Positions 43,408 through 51,910 of a DNA stretch of 64,000 nt are shown one piece after another (positions within the stretch are counted from its first letter, which is position 1; each line of letters opens with the position of its first letter). The notes below the pieces were generated by a model. It saw only the letters and a program-made list of their open reading frames with translations, ran no database searches and was not told where the DNA came from. The position numbers and the translations under genes are program-made. The stretch is from Collinsella aerofaciens (lineage in GTDB: Bacteria > Actinomycetota > Coriobacteriia > Coriobacteriales > Coriobacteriaceae), in contig NZ_JADNGN010000006.1 in assembly GCF_015553355.1 (NCBI RefSeq), positions 16,288-80,287 of the forward strand, read 5' to 3'.

Positions 43408-44445
43408 ATGGACGACAAGGAAACGATGTTCTCCCACGCCGCCCAAGCCGCGGCGGAGACCTTTGCGGCCTCGCTTGAGCCAATCGGCCTCGTCTTGGCA
43501 GATGGATGGAACGGAGAGGGGTCCCTCTTCGAAGGCGACGGGCGCAGATGCGAGGGGTGGTACTGGGCATGGGAGGCGCGGCGGTTCTTCTCTGTCGTCT
43601 GCTGCGATTTCACTTTGAAAGAACGCCTGCCCTTCTGCTTCGATTCTGGCGGGTATTTTGCAGTCCGCCGCGAAAGGCATGGCCTCATGCCGCAATCAAG
43701 CGTTTCTGCCTTTCTGGAAGCAAAGCCCAAGACAAGCTCGGTCCTTCTACCAAAAGGAGCGAGATTCTCCTACACAGAGATTGAGTATTACGACGAATAC
43801 TGCCGAAGCGTCTTCGGGGAAAGAATCGACAAGGCGCTGAAACCGCTGGCGACCAGTCTGAAGGGTCTGAGGAGCCAGGCTTCCTGGGATCCGGAAATAG
43901 CAGAGATGCTTGACGAGATAGCTCCAAGGGAGATCCCGGGGTCGGAAGCGGGCCTCCAATATTCCGGAATCGCGAACTTGGTGATGGCAAGGCTACTCAG
44001 GATGGGAGAGAGCCTGTGCGGGGGAGTGGCCGAGCAGGACCGCCTTTCGATCGCGAGAGCCGTATCGTACATCGAGAGCAACCTAGGCGGTGCGATCGAG
44101 CAGAAGGACCTGCTCGAGGCAGCGAACATGGGGTCAACCAAGTTCAAGAAGACATTCAAGCAGGTGACAGGCTTGACGGTGACCGAGTTCGTCTCCTCGG
44201 AAAGAATCGAGCTGGCGAAAAGACTGCTCACCGACCATGATATGAGCATAGACGAAGTGGCGCATCGCTGCGGATACGCACGAGCAACAAGCTTCTCCGC
44301 CCTCTTCACGAAATCGGTCGGCATACCTCCACGTAAGTGGAGATCGATCGCGAAGGTCGCCTTCGATGACGACCCAGAATCGAAATTTCTGGACATTCTC
44401 GCAAGCGGACGATCCTGCGTCAGCGAGCTAGGATCTCATTCTTAG
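43408..44445 (+). CDS. AraC-family transcriptional regulator
   Basis: 345 residues. The N-terminal half has no recognised ligand domain; the C-terminal double HTH is clear (AIEQKDLLEAANMGSTKFKKTFKQVTG and MSIDEVAHRCGYARATSFSALFTKSVGIPPRKWR). The style, including FKKTFKQVTG, is close to PchR-type regulators, which activate siderophore uptake when bound to the metal-siderophore. Divergent from the ECF/ABC operon, which it likely controls. Confidence 0.88.
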   Translation: MDDKETMFSHAAQAAAETFAASLEPIGLVLADGWNGEGSLFEGDGRRCEGWYWAWEARRFFSVVCCDFTLKERLPFCFDSGGYFAVRRERHGLMPQSSVSAFLEAKPKTSSVLLPKGARFSYTEIEYYDEYCRSVFGERIDKALKPLATSLKGLRSQASWDPEIAEMLDEIAPREIPGSEAGLQYSGIANLVMARLLRMGESLCGGVAEQDRLSIARAVSYIESNLGGAIEQKDLLEAANMGSTKFKKTFKQVTGLTVTEFVSSERIELAKRLLTDHDMSIDEVAHRCGYARATSFSALFTKSVGIPPRKWRSIAKVAFDDDPESKFLDILASGRSCVSELGSHS

Positions 44446-44543
44446 CCATCTTAGTTGCCCTGCCTCCCGGCAGGCGCGCAATTCCTTTAGCCGATTCGTC
44501 TCGAGGTGCGCTCTTTGCTCATCTTGTGGCCCAGAGTTATGAT

Positions 44544-44580
44544 ACTCCTAAAAGTGTAACCAGATTCGAGTTTTAGGAGT
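44544..44580 (+). promoter_or_regulatory. Ribosome-site hairpin before the AAA/DUF4143 gene
   Basis: Perfect 10-bp arms ACTCCTAAAA/TTTTAGGAGT. The right arm contains the AGGAG ribosome site, five bases before the TTG start, so folding would hide it. A degenerate copy precedes the broken paralogue at 48858-48893. Confidence 0.65.
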
Positions 44581-44585
44581 AGCTC

Positions 44586-45851
44586 TTGAAGTGCAGCAGG
44601 CTCAGGAACCGTGGCAGGTACCTCGAGGAGGCAATGCTCTTCCGTGACACCGACCTCATCAAGGTGATTACGGGCGTGCGCAGGTGTGGCAAGTCGAGCC
44701 TTCTCGACCTTATCAGGATAACCATCGAGTCCGAGGGGGTCGCTGGCCGCGGTTTTGTGAGCGTCAACCTGGAAAGCAAGGGTGCGGGCATCAAGACGGA
44801 AGACCAGCTTTACGATCGCATTCGCGGGTGCCTGTCGGACAAGGGGCGCACCTACGTCTTCATAGACGAGCCCCAGAGAATCGATGGCTGGCAGGATGCG
44901 GTCAATGCGATGAGGGTCGACTTCGATTGCGACATCTACCTCACGGGCTCGAACGCGTATCTTCTCTCGAGCGAGCTGGCCACCTATCTGTCCGGGCGCT
45001 ACGTAGAGGTAAAGATGCTGCCCCTGTCCTTCTCCGAGTTCGCTGACTTCTGCGGGATCGAGTTTGCATCGGGAAGGTCGGTGGCTCTCACCCCTGAGGG
45101 GGACCCCGTTCTCTTTGACGATATGCTTACTCGTTACCTTGAGTACGGGGGCATGCCAGCCATTGCATCCCTATCGACGACCCAGGCGCAGCACTCGGCG
45201 TACATGTCCGGAGTCTACGAGGCTATCGCCGTGCGCGATATCGTCAACCGCGAGCGCGGGAAGGGCAAAAGCGCGGTGACCGACCCTTCTCTGCTGCGCT
45301 ATGTGGCCGAATTCCTGGCGGACAACATCGGCAACGAGTGCTCGTCGAACCGAATCGCCGGCGCGTTAACTTCTGCGGGGTCGAAGACCACGAACAAGAC
45401 CGTTTCCTCGTACGTGGGTGCGCTCGAGGAGGCCTTCCTGTTCTATCGTGCCACGCGTTACGATCTGCACGGCAAGGCGCTCCTCAAGACGAATCCGAAG
45501 GAGTACATCGTCGACACCGGCTTCAGGACCTGGATGGCCGGCTATAGGGTCACGGATACTGGGCGCCTGTTCGAGAACGCCGTGTATCTCCAGCTGCTCT
45601 ACGAAGGATGGAGCGTGCACGTGGGCAAGCTCTATGGCAAGGAGGTTGACTTCGTCGCGACGAAGGACGGGCGCGTGCTCTACGTGCAGGTGACTGACGA
45701 GATGTTCGCAAGCGAGACCAGGGAACGCGAGATCGCCCCTCTGAAGTCGATACGAGACAACCACGAGAAGATTGTGGTCGTGAGGCAGGGTTCCTACGAC
45801 ACGGACATCGATGGCATTCGCATCGTGGGCGCGAGGGACTTTTTCCTCTAG
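44586..45851 (+). CDS. AAA+ ATPase with DUF4143 domain
   Basis: 421 residues. N-terminal AAA domain with Walker A TGVRRCGKSSLLDL and Walker B YVFIDEPQRIDGW, sensor LTGSNAYLL; C-terminal DUF4143 with a PD-(D/E)XK-like strand pattern GKEVDFVATKDGRVLYVQV. These proteins are common, mobile-looking accessory ATPases of unknown role. Translation starts at TTG (44586) just after a hairpin enclosing the ribosome site. Two broken copies occur within 7 kb. Confidence 0.88.
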   Translation: MKCSRLRNRGRYLEEAMLFRDTDLIKVITGVRRCGKSSLLDLIRITIESEGVAGRGFVSVNLESKGAGIKTEDQLYDRIRGCLSDKGRTYVFIDEPQRIDGWQDAVNAMRVDFDCDIYLTGSNAYLLSSELATYLSGRYVEVKMLPLSFSEFADFCGIEFASGRSVALTPEGDPVLFDDMLTRYLEYGGMPAIASLSTTQAQHSAYMSGVYEAIAVRDIVNRERGKGKSAVTDPSLLRYVAEFLADNIGNECSSNRIAGALTSAGSKTTNKTVSSYVGALEEAFLFYRATRYDLHGKALLKTNPKEYIVDTGFRTWMAGYRVTDTGRLFENAVYLQLLYEGWSVHVGKLYGKEVDFVATKDGRVLYVQVTDEMFASETREREIAPLKSIRDNHEKIVVVRQGSYDTDIDGIRIVGARDFFL

Positions 45852-45900
45852 GGCCATGAAATTCATCGCGAAGCAATCAGGTCAAGTCGGGAACAATGTC

Positions 45901-45944
45901 TGACATCGTGTGGCGATAGCATCGTGCGCGCGATGTCAGTTTTG
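45901..45944 (+). terminator. Possible terminator of the AAA/DUF4143 gene
   Basis: Arms TGACATCG/CGATGTCA with internal pairing, followed by GTTTTGG. Confidence 0.4.
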
Positions 45945-46500
45945 GCTTCAAGATGGGTAAAACCGCACGGCGCACTGGCTGCCACGTCGGTCACGGATGA
46001 ACTCATGAGATAGCCACCTGGCACGATTCCTCTTTGCGATCAATAGTTGAAACTTATGACCTGCGGTTTTGCGAACGGCTCGAAAGTCACCCTCGTTAAT
46101 TCACTTACGATTGCAGCTGGCGGCTTGCAAGCTAAAGGGCGGCTGAGTTTCAAAACGGGCATTTTCGGCGCTATCGAGCCTCCAAAGGCGGCCAATCGCG
46201 GCCTTTGGGACAAAAACAAAAACTCAACGTCCTGAGTTTGAAAATAGTTTTTGAAGTTGTCCCAGCTTTTGTCCCCGAGGCCGACGAAACGCGACATGGC
46301 GTTACCTGGCGGCACTCGGTTCGAGACGGCACCGAAAACTGGGCGCAACTGGAATGATGGGACGGCAGAACTGAAGCCATCGAGTGGGAATAAGCCGATA
46401 GGGCTTTGACCTGCTCTTTTGAATGCTGTACTGTGCTCCAGAGTTTCGTTTCGTACGAGAGTCACGGTAAAGTCACCAACGACATTGGTGAGTAAATACG
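45945..46500. other. Stretch without a supported gene
   Basis: Lower GC than surroundings. A 141-codon minus-strand frame (46040-46465) exists but has no recognisable domain and an odd composition. GAGTGGGAATAAG at 46382 recurs at 51270 and, partly, at 51802. Confidence 0.4.
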
Positions 46501-46508
46501 GTAATCTG

Positions 46509-46542
46509 GCCTCCGTTCCCGCGTTGGGACGGAGGCTTTTTC
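46509..46542 (+). terminator. Intrinsic terminator
   Basis: GCCTCCGT/ACGGAGGC stem followed by TTTTTC. No plus-strand gene lies directly before it, so it is a leftover of lost DNA. It resembles the terminator at 51826-51852. Confidence 0.75.
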
Positions 46543-46654
46543 TTTGCCGTTTTACTCCCTTTCACCTGCGGTTTCGCGATTTACTCCCCGTGTTTCAAGA
46601 TGGAAGCGTTTGGTTGCGAGGCACGCCGGTGCGAGGGCCTGAGTCGTTAGACCC

Positions 46655-47008
46655 TCACAGGGGGACCGCGATGGTGGCCACCGCGCCGCCCGAGGGGCTG
46701 TTGGCGAGCGAGACGGAGCCCCCGTGGGCGCTCGCGGCCTCGGAGGCGGCGTGGAGGCCGAGCCCGTAGTGGCGGCCTCCGTCGCGCGAGGAGCGGGATG
46801 AGTCGTCTGTGAAGAGGCGCTCGCAGCCGCGTTCGAGGGCGGCGGGAGAGAAGCCCGGTCCGTCGTCGGCGACCTCGATGACGAGGTGCCCGCCCGCGAC
46901 GTCGCAGGAGACCGCCACGCGCGAGCGCGCGTGCTCGGCGGCGTTGGCCACGAGGTTCGCGGCGGCTCGCGCCAGGGCGGTTCGATCGAGCGGGGCCTCG
47001 GGCGCGCA
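46655..47008 (-). pseudogene. Histidine kinase C-terminal fragment (HATPase domain)
   Basis: The frame holds an N-box (NLVANAAEHA), G1 box (VADDGPGFS) and G2 box (HYGLGLHAA), the ATP-binding end of a sensor kinase. It has no start and is joined directly, out of frame, to the broken ABC ATPase at about 47008. The preceding sensor and dimerisation domains, the response regulator and transporter permeases that normally accompany such kinases are gone. Confidence 0.8.
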
Positions 47009-47652
47009 TCCTCGTAGGCGAGGCGCCCCCCGCAGATGATGCCGATGGTGTCCGCCATCTGCTGCACCTCGGAGAGGATGTGGCTCGAGACGATCACCGT
47101 CGTGCCCGCCGCCGCGAAGCCGCGGATCTGGTCGCGCAGCTCCTCGATGCCGATGGGGTCGAGGCCGTTGGTGGGCTCGTCGAGCACGAGCAGGCGTGGC
47201 CGGGCGATCAACGCCAGCGCGAGTCCCAGGCGTTGCCGCATGCCCATCGAGAAGCGCCCGGCGCGCTTCTTCCCGGTGTCCGCGAGGCCCACGGCGGCGA
47301 GCACCTCATCTACGCGGCTCTCGGGAAGGCCCAGCAGCGTGGTGCGCACGCGCAGGTTCTCGCGCGCGGTGAGGTTGGGGTAGAGCGGCGCCTCCTCGAT
47401 GAGACTGCCGATTGCGTAGAGGTCCTCGCGGTGCCAGGCGTGCCCGGCAAAGAGGATCTCCCCGGCCGTCGGGCGCAGCATCCCGCAGATCATCTTGAGC
47501 GTTGTCGACTTGCCAGCGCCGTTGGGGCCGAGCAGCCCGTACACCTCGCCCTCGCGGATATGAAGGCTCACGTCGGCCACGGCATCCTGCGCCTGGTCGC
47601 CACGGCCGAAGCGCTTGGTGAGCCCGCGCGTCTCGAGCATGTAACCCATGGG
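47009..47652 (-). pseudogene. Lantibiotic/bacitracin-type ABC ATPase, truncated by a deletion
   Basis: From ATG 47652 (AAGGACG upstream) the protein reads LETRGLTKRFG, Walker A GPNGAGKST, signature SMGMRQRLGLALAL and Walker B LLVLDEPTNGLDPIG, then HILSEVQQMADTIGIICGGRLAYEDA, as in BcrA/SpaF-type protection transporters. At about residue 215 it runs into kinase sequence in the wrong frame. The ATPase core is whole but the C-terminal part is replaced by nonsense residues, and no permease gene remains. Confidence 0.8.
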
Positions 47653-47843
47653 TTCGTCCTTTCTCTTCCGGGCGCGCGGGCCGAGTCGCCGTGCCCGCGC
47701 GCCTTGCCTTTCGGGTTCACCATCCATGGTGGGGCGCGTTTCTAACGAAGCCGTAACGGCCGTTGGGCTCTTTTGGCGCCAGCCCTTCTCGACCCGCACG
47801 CCTCTCATGGTATTTTTTCGTGATAATAAGGACGGAGGTGCCC

Positions 47844-47945
47844 GTGGCACGCAATAAGTACCCGGAGGAGGCGGTCGAGAAGATTCTCGATGTTGCCGAG
47901 CGGCTCCTCGTGGAGCGCGGCTACGAGCACACCATGATGATCTGA
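47844..47945 (+). pseudogene. TetR-family regulator, N-terminal remnant
   Basis: GTG start after GGAGG, then ARNKYPEEAVEKILDVAERLLVERGYEHT, the first helix of a TetR DNA-binding domain. The frame stops after 33 residues where unrelated sequence begins. It is divergent from the broken ABC ATPase, which it probably regulated. Confidence 0.7.
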
Positions 47946-47967
47946 AGAGCAATACGCTAAATCGAAA

Positions 47968-48126
47968 AAGGTAATCGAAGCCGCGCCTGTGGACTTATCG
48001 AGGGTCGAGATTCCCGCCCCATCCATCGGCACCCAGCAGAAGGTCATCGACATCCTCGACCGCTTCGACACCCTAACGAAATCGCTCACCGACGGTAGGA
48101 TAAACCCCCATAACTATATGAATTGA
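47968..48126 (+). pseudogene. Type I restriction specificity subunit (HsdS) fragment
   Basis: The frame reads LSRVEIPAPSIGTQQKVIDILDRFDTLTKSL, the conserved central/C-terminal coiled-coil start of HsdS (usually IPIPPLEEQQ-IVDILD-FD-L). Only about 52 codons remain before a stop, and no HsdM or HsdR is present. Confidence 0.75.
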
Positions 48127-48464
48127 CCTGCTGACTCCAATGAAGATTGGAGGGTAACTGCCAGGGGTGACGGCCCAGCGAGTGTTATTTTGCGAGCTAG
48201 GCGCATCGAAAGCGACCTTTCGTGGTATAAACTACTTGCCGGAAGCCGCGGCTTTCAGAGTACGGCTTACGTGTACGTTTAACCTCCGTGGGCGACGGGG
48301 TGCCGCAAGGCGTAGAATATCGCCCACCTGTAGGGGCCTGCAGCGATGCGGGCCCCGCTTCGCATTTTTGAACGCCGCGCGCCCCAAATACCCGAGAAGC
48401 AGGCCATAAGGCGCGGCGGCGCGCTCGTGCCCGCGCGCAGCCATCTCCATCAGCGTCTACGGTG
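48127..48464. other. Intergenic stretch with structured sequence
   Basis: No gene seen. 48289-48327 can pair GTGGGCGA with TCGCCCAC around an inner hairpin, directly followed by the terminator at 48333, so a short structured RNA or a leader is possible, but I recognise no known class. Confidence 0.3.
48333..48369 (+). terminator. Terminator-like hairpin
   Basis: GGGGCC(TGC)...GGCCCC stem with an alternative ATGCG/CGCAT stem that ends in TTTTT. Confidence 0.6.
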
Positions 48465-48803
48465 CGCTACAACATCACGGGCAAACCGCCTAACAAGCCG
48501 AGCATCCTGATCGTTCCGTCTATGAGCTACGTTGCCGTACGGGGCAAGGGCGATTCCAATGCCGAAGGCGGCGCGTAGCAGAATGCATTGCCACTGCTCT
48601 ACGACGTCGCATATACCATCAAGATGTCGAAGAGGGGCCCGCCGCGGGAAATCGAGGGCTATTTCGACTTCGTCGTGCCGCCGCTCGAGGGCTTCTGGTG
48701 GCAAGACCGCGCCGATGGCGAGATTGATTATGCGCGGAAGAACGACTTCAACTTCATCTCGTGCATCCGTCTGCCCGATTCCGCCACTCGCGATCTTGAG
48801 TAG
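48465..48803 (+). pseudogene. GyrI-like small-molecule-binding protein, broken by an in-frame stop
   Basis: One frame reads PSILIVPSMSYVAVRGKGDSNAEGGA, then TAG, then LPLLYDVAYTIKMSKRG and GYFDFVVPPLEGFWWQ, the GyrI-like domain. A single nonsense codon sits where the family has an aromatic residue, and the normal end is shortened at 48803. There is no clear start. It is a decayed copy. Confidence 0.8.
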
Positions 48804-48899
48804 CCTGGCCGAGTTAATGAGATTAGCTCTTGGGTCCCCGCGGCGCGGAGTTTTGATACCCCCAAAAGTGTAACTAGATTCGAGCTTTAGGAGTATTTC

Positions 48900-49061
48900 T
48901 TGAAAGGCGATAGGTTGAAGTGTCGCAATAGATACCTCGAGGAGGCGATGCTCTTTCGTAACGCTGACTTCTCCAATGTGATTGCGGGCGCGCGAGGATC
49001 AAAGCGCAGTGGCCTACCTCTCTCTGGGCCACGCTTTACAACTTGCACGGTAAGGCGCTTC
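48900..49061 (+). pseudogene. Broken second copy of the AAA/DUF4143 gene
   Basis: The leader hairpin, TTG start and first 35 codons parallel the gene at 44586 (RNRYLEEAMLFRNADFSNVIAG). The sequence then jumps to the part matching LHGKALLKT near residue 300 and ends at 49061 against the small minus-strand gene. A deletion removed the Walker motifs. Confidence 0.8.
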
Positions 49062-49238
49062 TCAAAACCCAAGTTCTTTCAAGTCTTTTTCGTTTTGGAT
49101 ATCTTCAGCGGTATGCTTGCCAGTGATAGCACCGTAGGCTTCTTTTATGCCATTTTTCACCGCCCATTTGATAACGAAATACAGTGCAATCAAAATAATG
49201 ATTGCCGTTCCTGCACTTATGCCTAATTCATTCCACAT
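49062..49238 (-). CDS. Small membrane protein, DUF6019-like
   Basis: 58 residues: MWNELGISAGTAIIILIALY, then WAVKNGIKEAYGAITGKH and a charged tail. One N-terminal membrane helix is followed by a soluble charged segment. GAGGA precedes the ATG. Its GC is far lower than its surroundings, which points to acquisition from a low-GC Firmicute. I recall similar short proteins under the name DUF6019; role unknown. Confidence 0.7.
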   Translation of the reverse strand: MWNELGISAGTAIIILIALYFVIKWAVKNGIKEAYGAITGKHTAEDIQNEKDLKELGF

Positions 49239-49515
49239 GATTCAGTCCTCATAATTCCGATTTTTTGCTCATTTTTAGTCTACGAATTATGACTTGCTCC
49301 TGTGGCGTTGTCTAGGACAATCGCACCCATCATCCCTGAGCAGTTGCAATGAAAACCAGCATTCGCCGTTATGATCTAGCGGCCTCGTATTCAAGATGCA
49401 TATATCGAATACGAGTGAGATGGGGGTCGACTGTTGACGAACGGTGCAATAGATAGCGGTGTCGGTTTCAAACGGAACTGACACCGCTTCTGTGTAAGGT
49501 TTGCCGTAATGGCGA
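49239..49515. other. Low-GC stretch without a gene
   Basis: Upstream of the small membrane gene; likely contains its promoter. A partial inverted repeat around 49430-49485 (GGTGTCGG.. / ..ACTGACACC) is weak. Nothing else is supported. Confidence 0.35.
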
Positions 49516-49908
49516 TCAATGCCCGCGATGCTTCTGCTTGCGCCTTAACTTTCGCTGCTCGAAGCGCGTCTCCGCCTCATCCGCGCGACGCTGACTTCTT
49601 GCTTGAGCCGACTCCCGCTTCATCGCTTCCCGCTGTGCCGCGAGCGCCTGTTGTGCCTTGGTGCTCACCGCGGGCCGTTTAAGGGCTTTCGCTGCCTCGC
49701 GAGCGCGCCGCTTGGGGTTCTTCGCGGGCTTGCTCGCCTCGGTCGAATCGTGATCGAAGAACGAGAGCTTCGCCCATTTGTTGACGACGAATCGCAGGAT
49801 CTCCTCAGTGGACGGTTCTGCGCCGAAGACGATGCGGGCGACGCCGTATCTGCCGTCCTCGACATGCTCCGCCAGCCCGACCCAAAATTGGCCGTCGTGA
49901 TATGACGA
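49516..49908 (-). pseudogene. DUF2992 (YjdF-like) protein, 5' end lost
   Basis: The frame from about 49908 reads YHDGQFWVGLAEHVEDGRYGVARIVFGAEPSTEEILRF, the conserved start of DUF2992, then a long Lys/Arg/Ala-rich helix ending RKQKHRGH. The family normally begins only a few residues before HDGQFW; here those residues and a start codon with a ribosome site are absent, and the upstream reading belongs to other sequence. A fragment of a related gene end is at 24776-24832. Confidence 0.65.
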
Positions 49909-49942
49909 TGAGCAGCAAGTCGCTGATAGCCGCCCTGCGAAG

Positions 49943-50404
49943 CTAGTTGCCTTGTTCGCAGTCGGGCCGCAGGCCGCACCTACGCTCGAGCTCTGCCATG
50001 AGGGCATCGTTGTCGGTCACCGAGACGATGGCGTCGCCGTCGTAGGGCGCCTTGATATAGACGCGGTCGAGCGAGTTGGCCGTCCCCGCCCAGAGCGTCC
50101 TGGTGCGCCGGACGCCCCGCACGTGGGCGTAGGGTATCACCGAACGCATCCCAGCGTACACGACGACGAGGCGGTCGCCGTAGAGCTCGAGGCGGTTGCT
50201 GCGGACGGGAAGGGCGGCCAGGGCCACGAGGGCCGGGACGGGCAGCAGCGCGAGCCAGCCCCATAGGAGCGCGGGACTCGAGCTCAGGAAACACGCGATA
50301 CACGCCGCGGATAAACCGCCCGCCACAATCACCATGGCCGCTATGAACCACGGGTCTGTCCTGCCGGGAAACACCCGCTCCGGCCGCTCGCTCCTCTCAC
50401 CCAT
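49943..50404 (-). CDS. Membrane protein with bacterial PH-like domain
   Basis: 153 residues: an N-terminal charged segment, two adjacent membrane helices (about 20-40 and 46-66), then a beta-rich part RLELYGDRLVVVYAGMRSVIPYAHVRGVRRT resembling PH-domain (bPH) proteins. Its end overlaps the decayed DUF2992 region. No operon partner. Confidence 0.6.
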   Translation of the reverse strand: MGERSERPERVFPGRTDPWFIAAMVIVAGGLSAACIACFLSSSPALLWGWLALLPVPALVALAALPVRSNRLELYGDRLVVVYAGMRSVIPYAHVRGVRRTRTLWAGTANSLDRVYIKAPYDGDAIVSVTDNDALMAELERRCGLRPDCEQGN

Positions 50405-51330
50405 TACGGCCTCCCTCCCGACGCCCTCCCTGGCGGAGCGTGGGGCCGGAGAGTGCCTTGAACCCGTCGCCGACCATCTCGCTCCCCGTTCCGTGGGCCA
50501 TCTGTAGTGGTGTGTACCCCCGACTGTTCGACGGATGTCGTACTATTAGACTTTTTTCGAACTTTTTTAAGACGTGCACGGCAAGATCGAGCAGATTGTC
50601 CGCGCGAGAGGCATCCCGCCGCAGCGCCCGGTCTCGGGTTCGATGCATCGACGTCCGTCTCAGGTGGTGTCTCCGCTGCGCGGCATTGCAGGGGGCAAAG
50701 TCGAGATGCCATGGGGCGCGCCGAGGCTTTGCCCGCGGGGCGAAGATTCTAGGGGTCCGACGTGGCCCGGAGGGGAGACGGACATGTAAGCGCTTATGAC
50801 CGAGGAGCTGGCCGAGTGTCTGCCGTCGCTGTACGCGACCGAGGGAGGGACGCTCGCCCTCGACCTCGCAAGCCCGGAAGGCGAGGGTTACCTTGACCTT
50901 TGGTGCTCGCTCACCATCAACCTCTCGGGCGGCCCCTTCGCCTCCACGTGGCGCATTCACGCTTGTGCCCGGCATCATGGGCATGGGCGTCGCTAAGTCG
51001 CCCACTGTGGCGCAAGCCCCTGTCGGCTCAACGTTCGACGAGATAAACCGCATGTTCTCAAAGCTCGGCTTTATCGATTACAATTCACGCCTCGCGCAAG
51101 GGCCGTTCTACTCCCCAAACCTAATCTGCCTGTCGCACGTCTCGAGGCGACGGGGCGGCGCCTTCTCGCGTGAGTCGATTCCCGTTTTACTGATGCGTCC
51201 CAACATGCCCTTACGCATGTTGGGACGCCGCTTTCGAAACTTCAAAACCATTCGATTTCCGAAACTGAGTGGGAATAAGTTATCGGTACGCTTTTTTATA
51301 AAATGTAAAAAAGCACCCCCATAACTGATG
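50405..51330. other. Region of decayed sequence
   Basis: Only short frames occur. A 66-codon frame at 50796-50996 (MTEELAECLPSLYATEGG) looks like the start of a gene lost by frameshift, and 50998-51180 keeps a coding-like stretch (STFDEINRMFSKLGFIDYNSR) without start or family. No intact gene is supported. Confidence 0.4.
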
Positions 51331-51375
51331 AAATGGACGCTGAGAAAAAGGGGTGCATCTTGCGTATATACCGAC

Positions 51376-51666
51376 GTGAAGATCTACCTCTATCTTGCAT
51401 CGCGCGGGTACGAGCTTTCTGTGGGCCGTATTGGGAAGCTCGAGTGTGACTTCATCGCTCGTAGGCGCAATGCTTACGCCTATATCCAGGTCTCTATGTC
51501 GATTGCCGACAGAGGCGTCGAGGAGCGCGAGTACAGGCCGTTCGGCCACATCAGGGATGGGTATCCGCGTTACTTGTTCACGCTTGATCCTCTATTGCAG
51601 GAGAGGGGTGGCGTCAGGCACCTTAACATGGCGTCGTTTATGCAAGATGGCGGTGATCTTATTTGA
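51376..51666 (+). pseudogene. C-terminal fragment of a third AAA/DUF4143 gene
   Basis: The sequence IYLYLASRGYELSVGRIGKLECDFIARR..AYIQV aligns with the DUF4143 end of the intact gene (AVYLQLLYEGWSVHVGKLYGKEVDFVATK). The ATPase half is missing. Confidence 0.8.
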
Positions 51667-51825
51667 GTGGTGGCCAGATTCCTTTGCTTCCTAGTGCGCA
51701 AACAGCGCGGTATCAAATGATGATCATTGCCTCACGTAGAATCGACAGATTGAGAACTTGTTTTGATGTTGACAGGCTTTTGGCCAGTGGCTCCTATTGT
51801 CGAGTGGGAATAGCGGAAATAATAG

Positions 51826-51852
51826 CCTCCGGACCTTTGGTTCGGAGGTTTT
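51826..51852 (+). terminator. Intrinsic terminator
   Basis: CCTCCGGA/TTCGGAGG stem followed by TTTTC, similar to 46509-46542. It is preceded by a GAGTGGGAATA motif as at 46382. Confidence 0.7.
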
Positions 51853-51910
51853 CTTTTTCGTTCTGTTCGGAAAGAGCTCCTTGCCGGAGCCCCATGGATA
51901 GCGAACGGCT

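Noticed and set aside
46040-46465. 141-codon minus-strand frame as a gene
   Set aside because: No ribosome site, no family, unusual composition, and located among remnants; kept only as part of an unassigned region.
50397-51053. 218-codon minus-strand frame
   Set aside because: Arg/Pro/Ser-rich composition without domain, with no ribosome site, in a decayed region.
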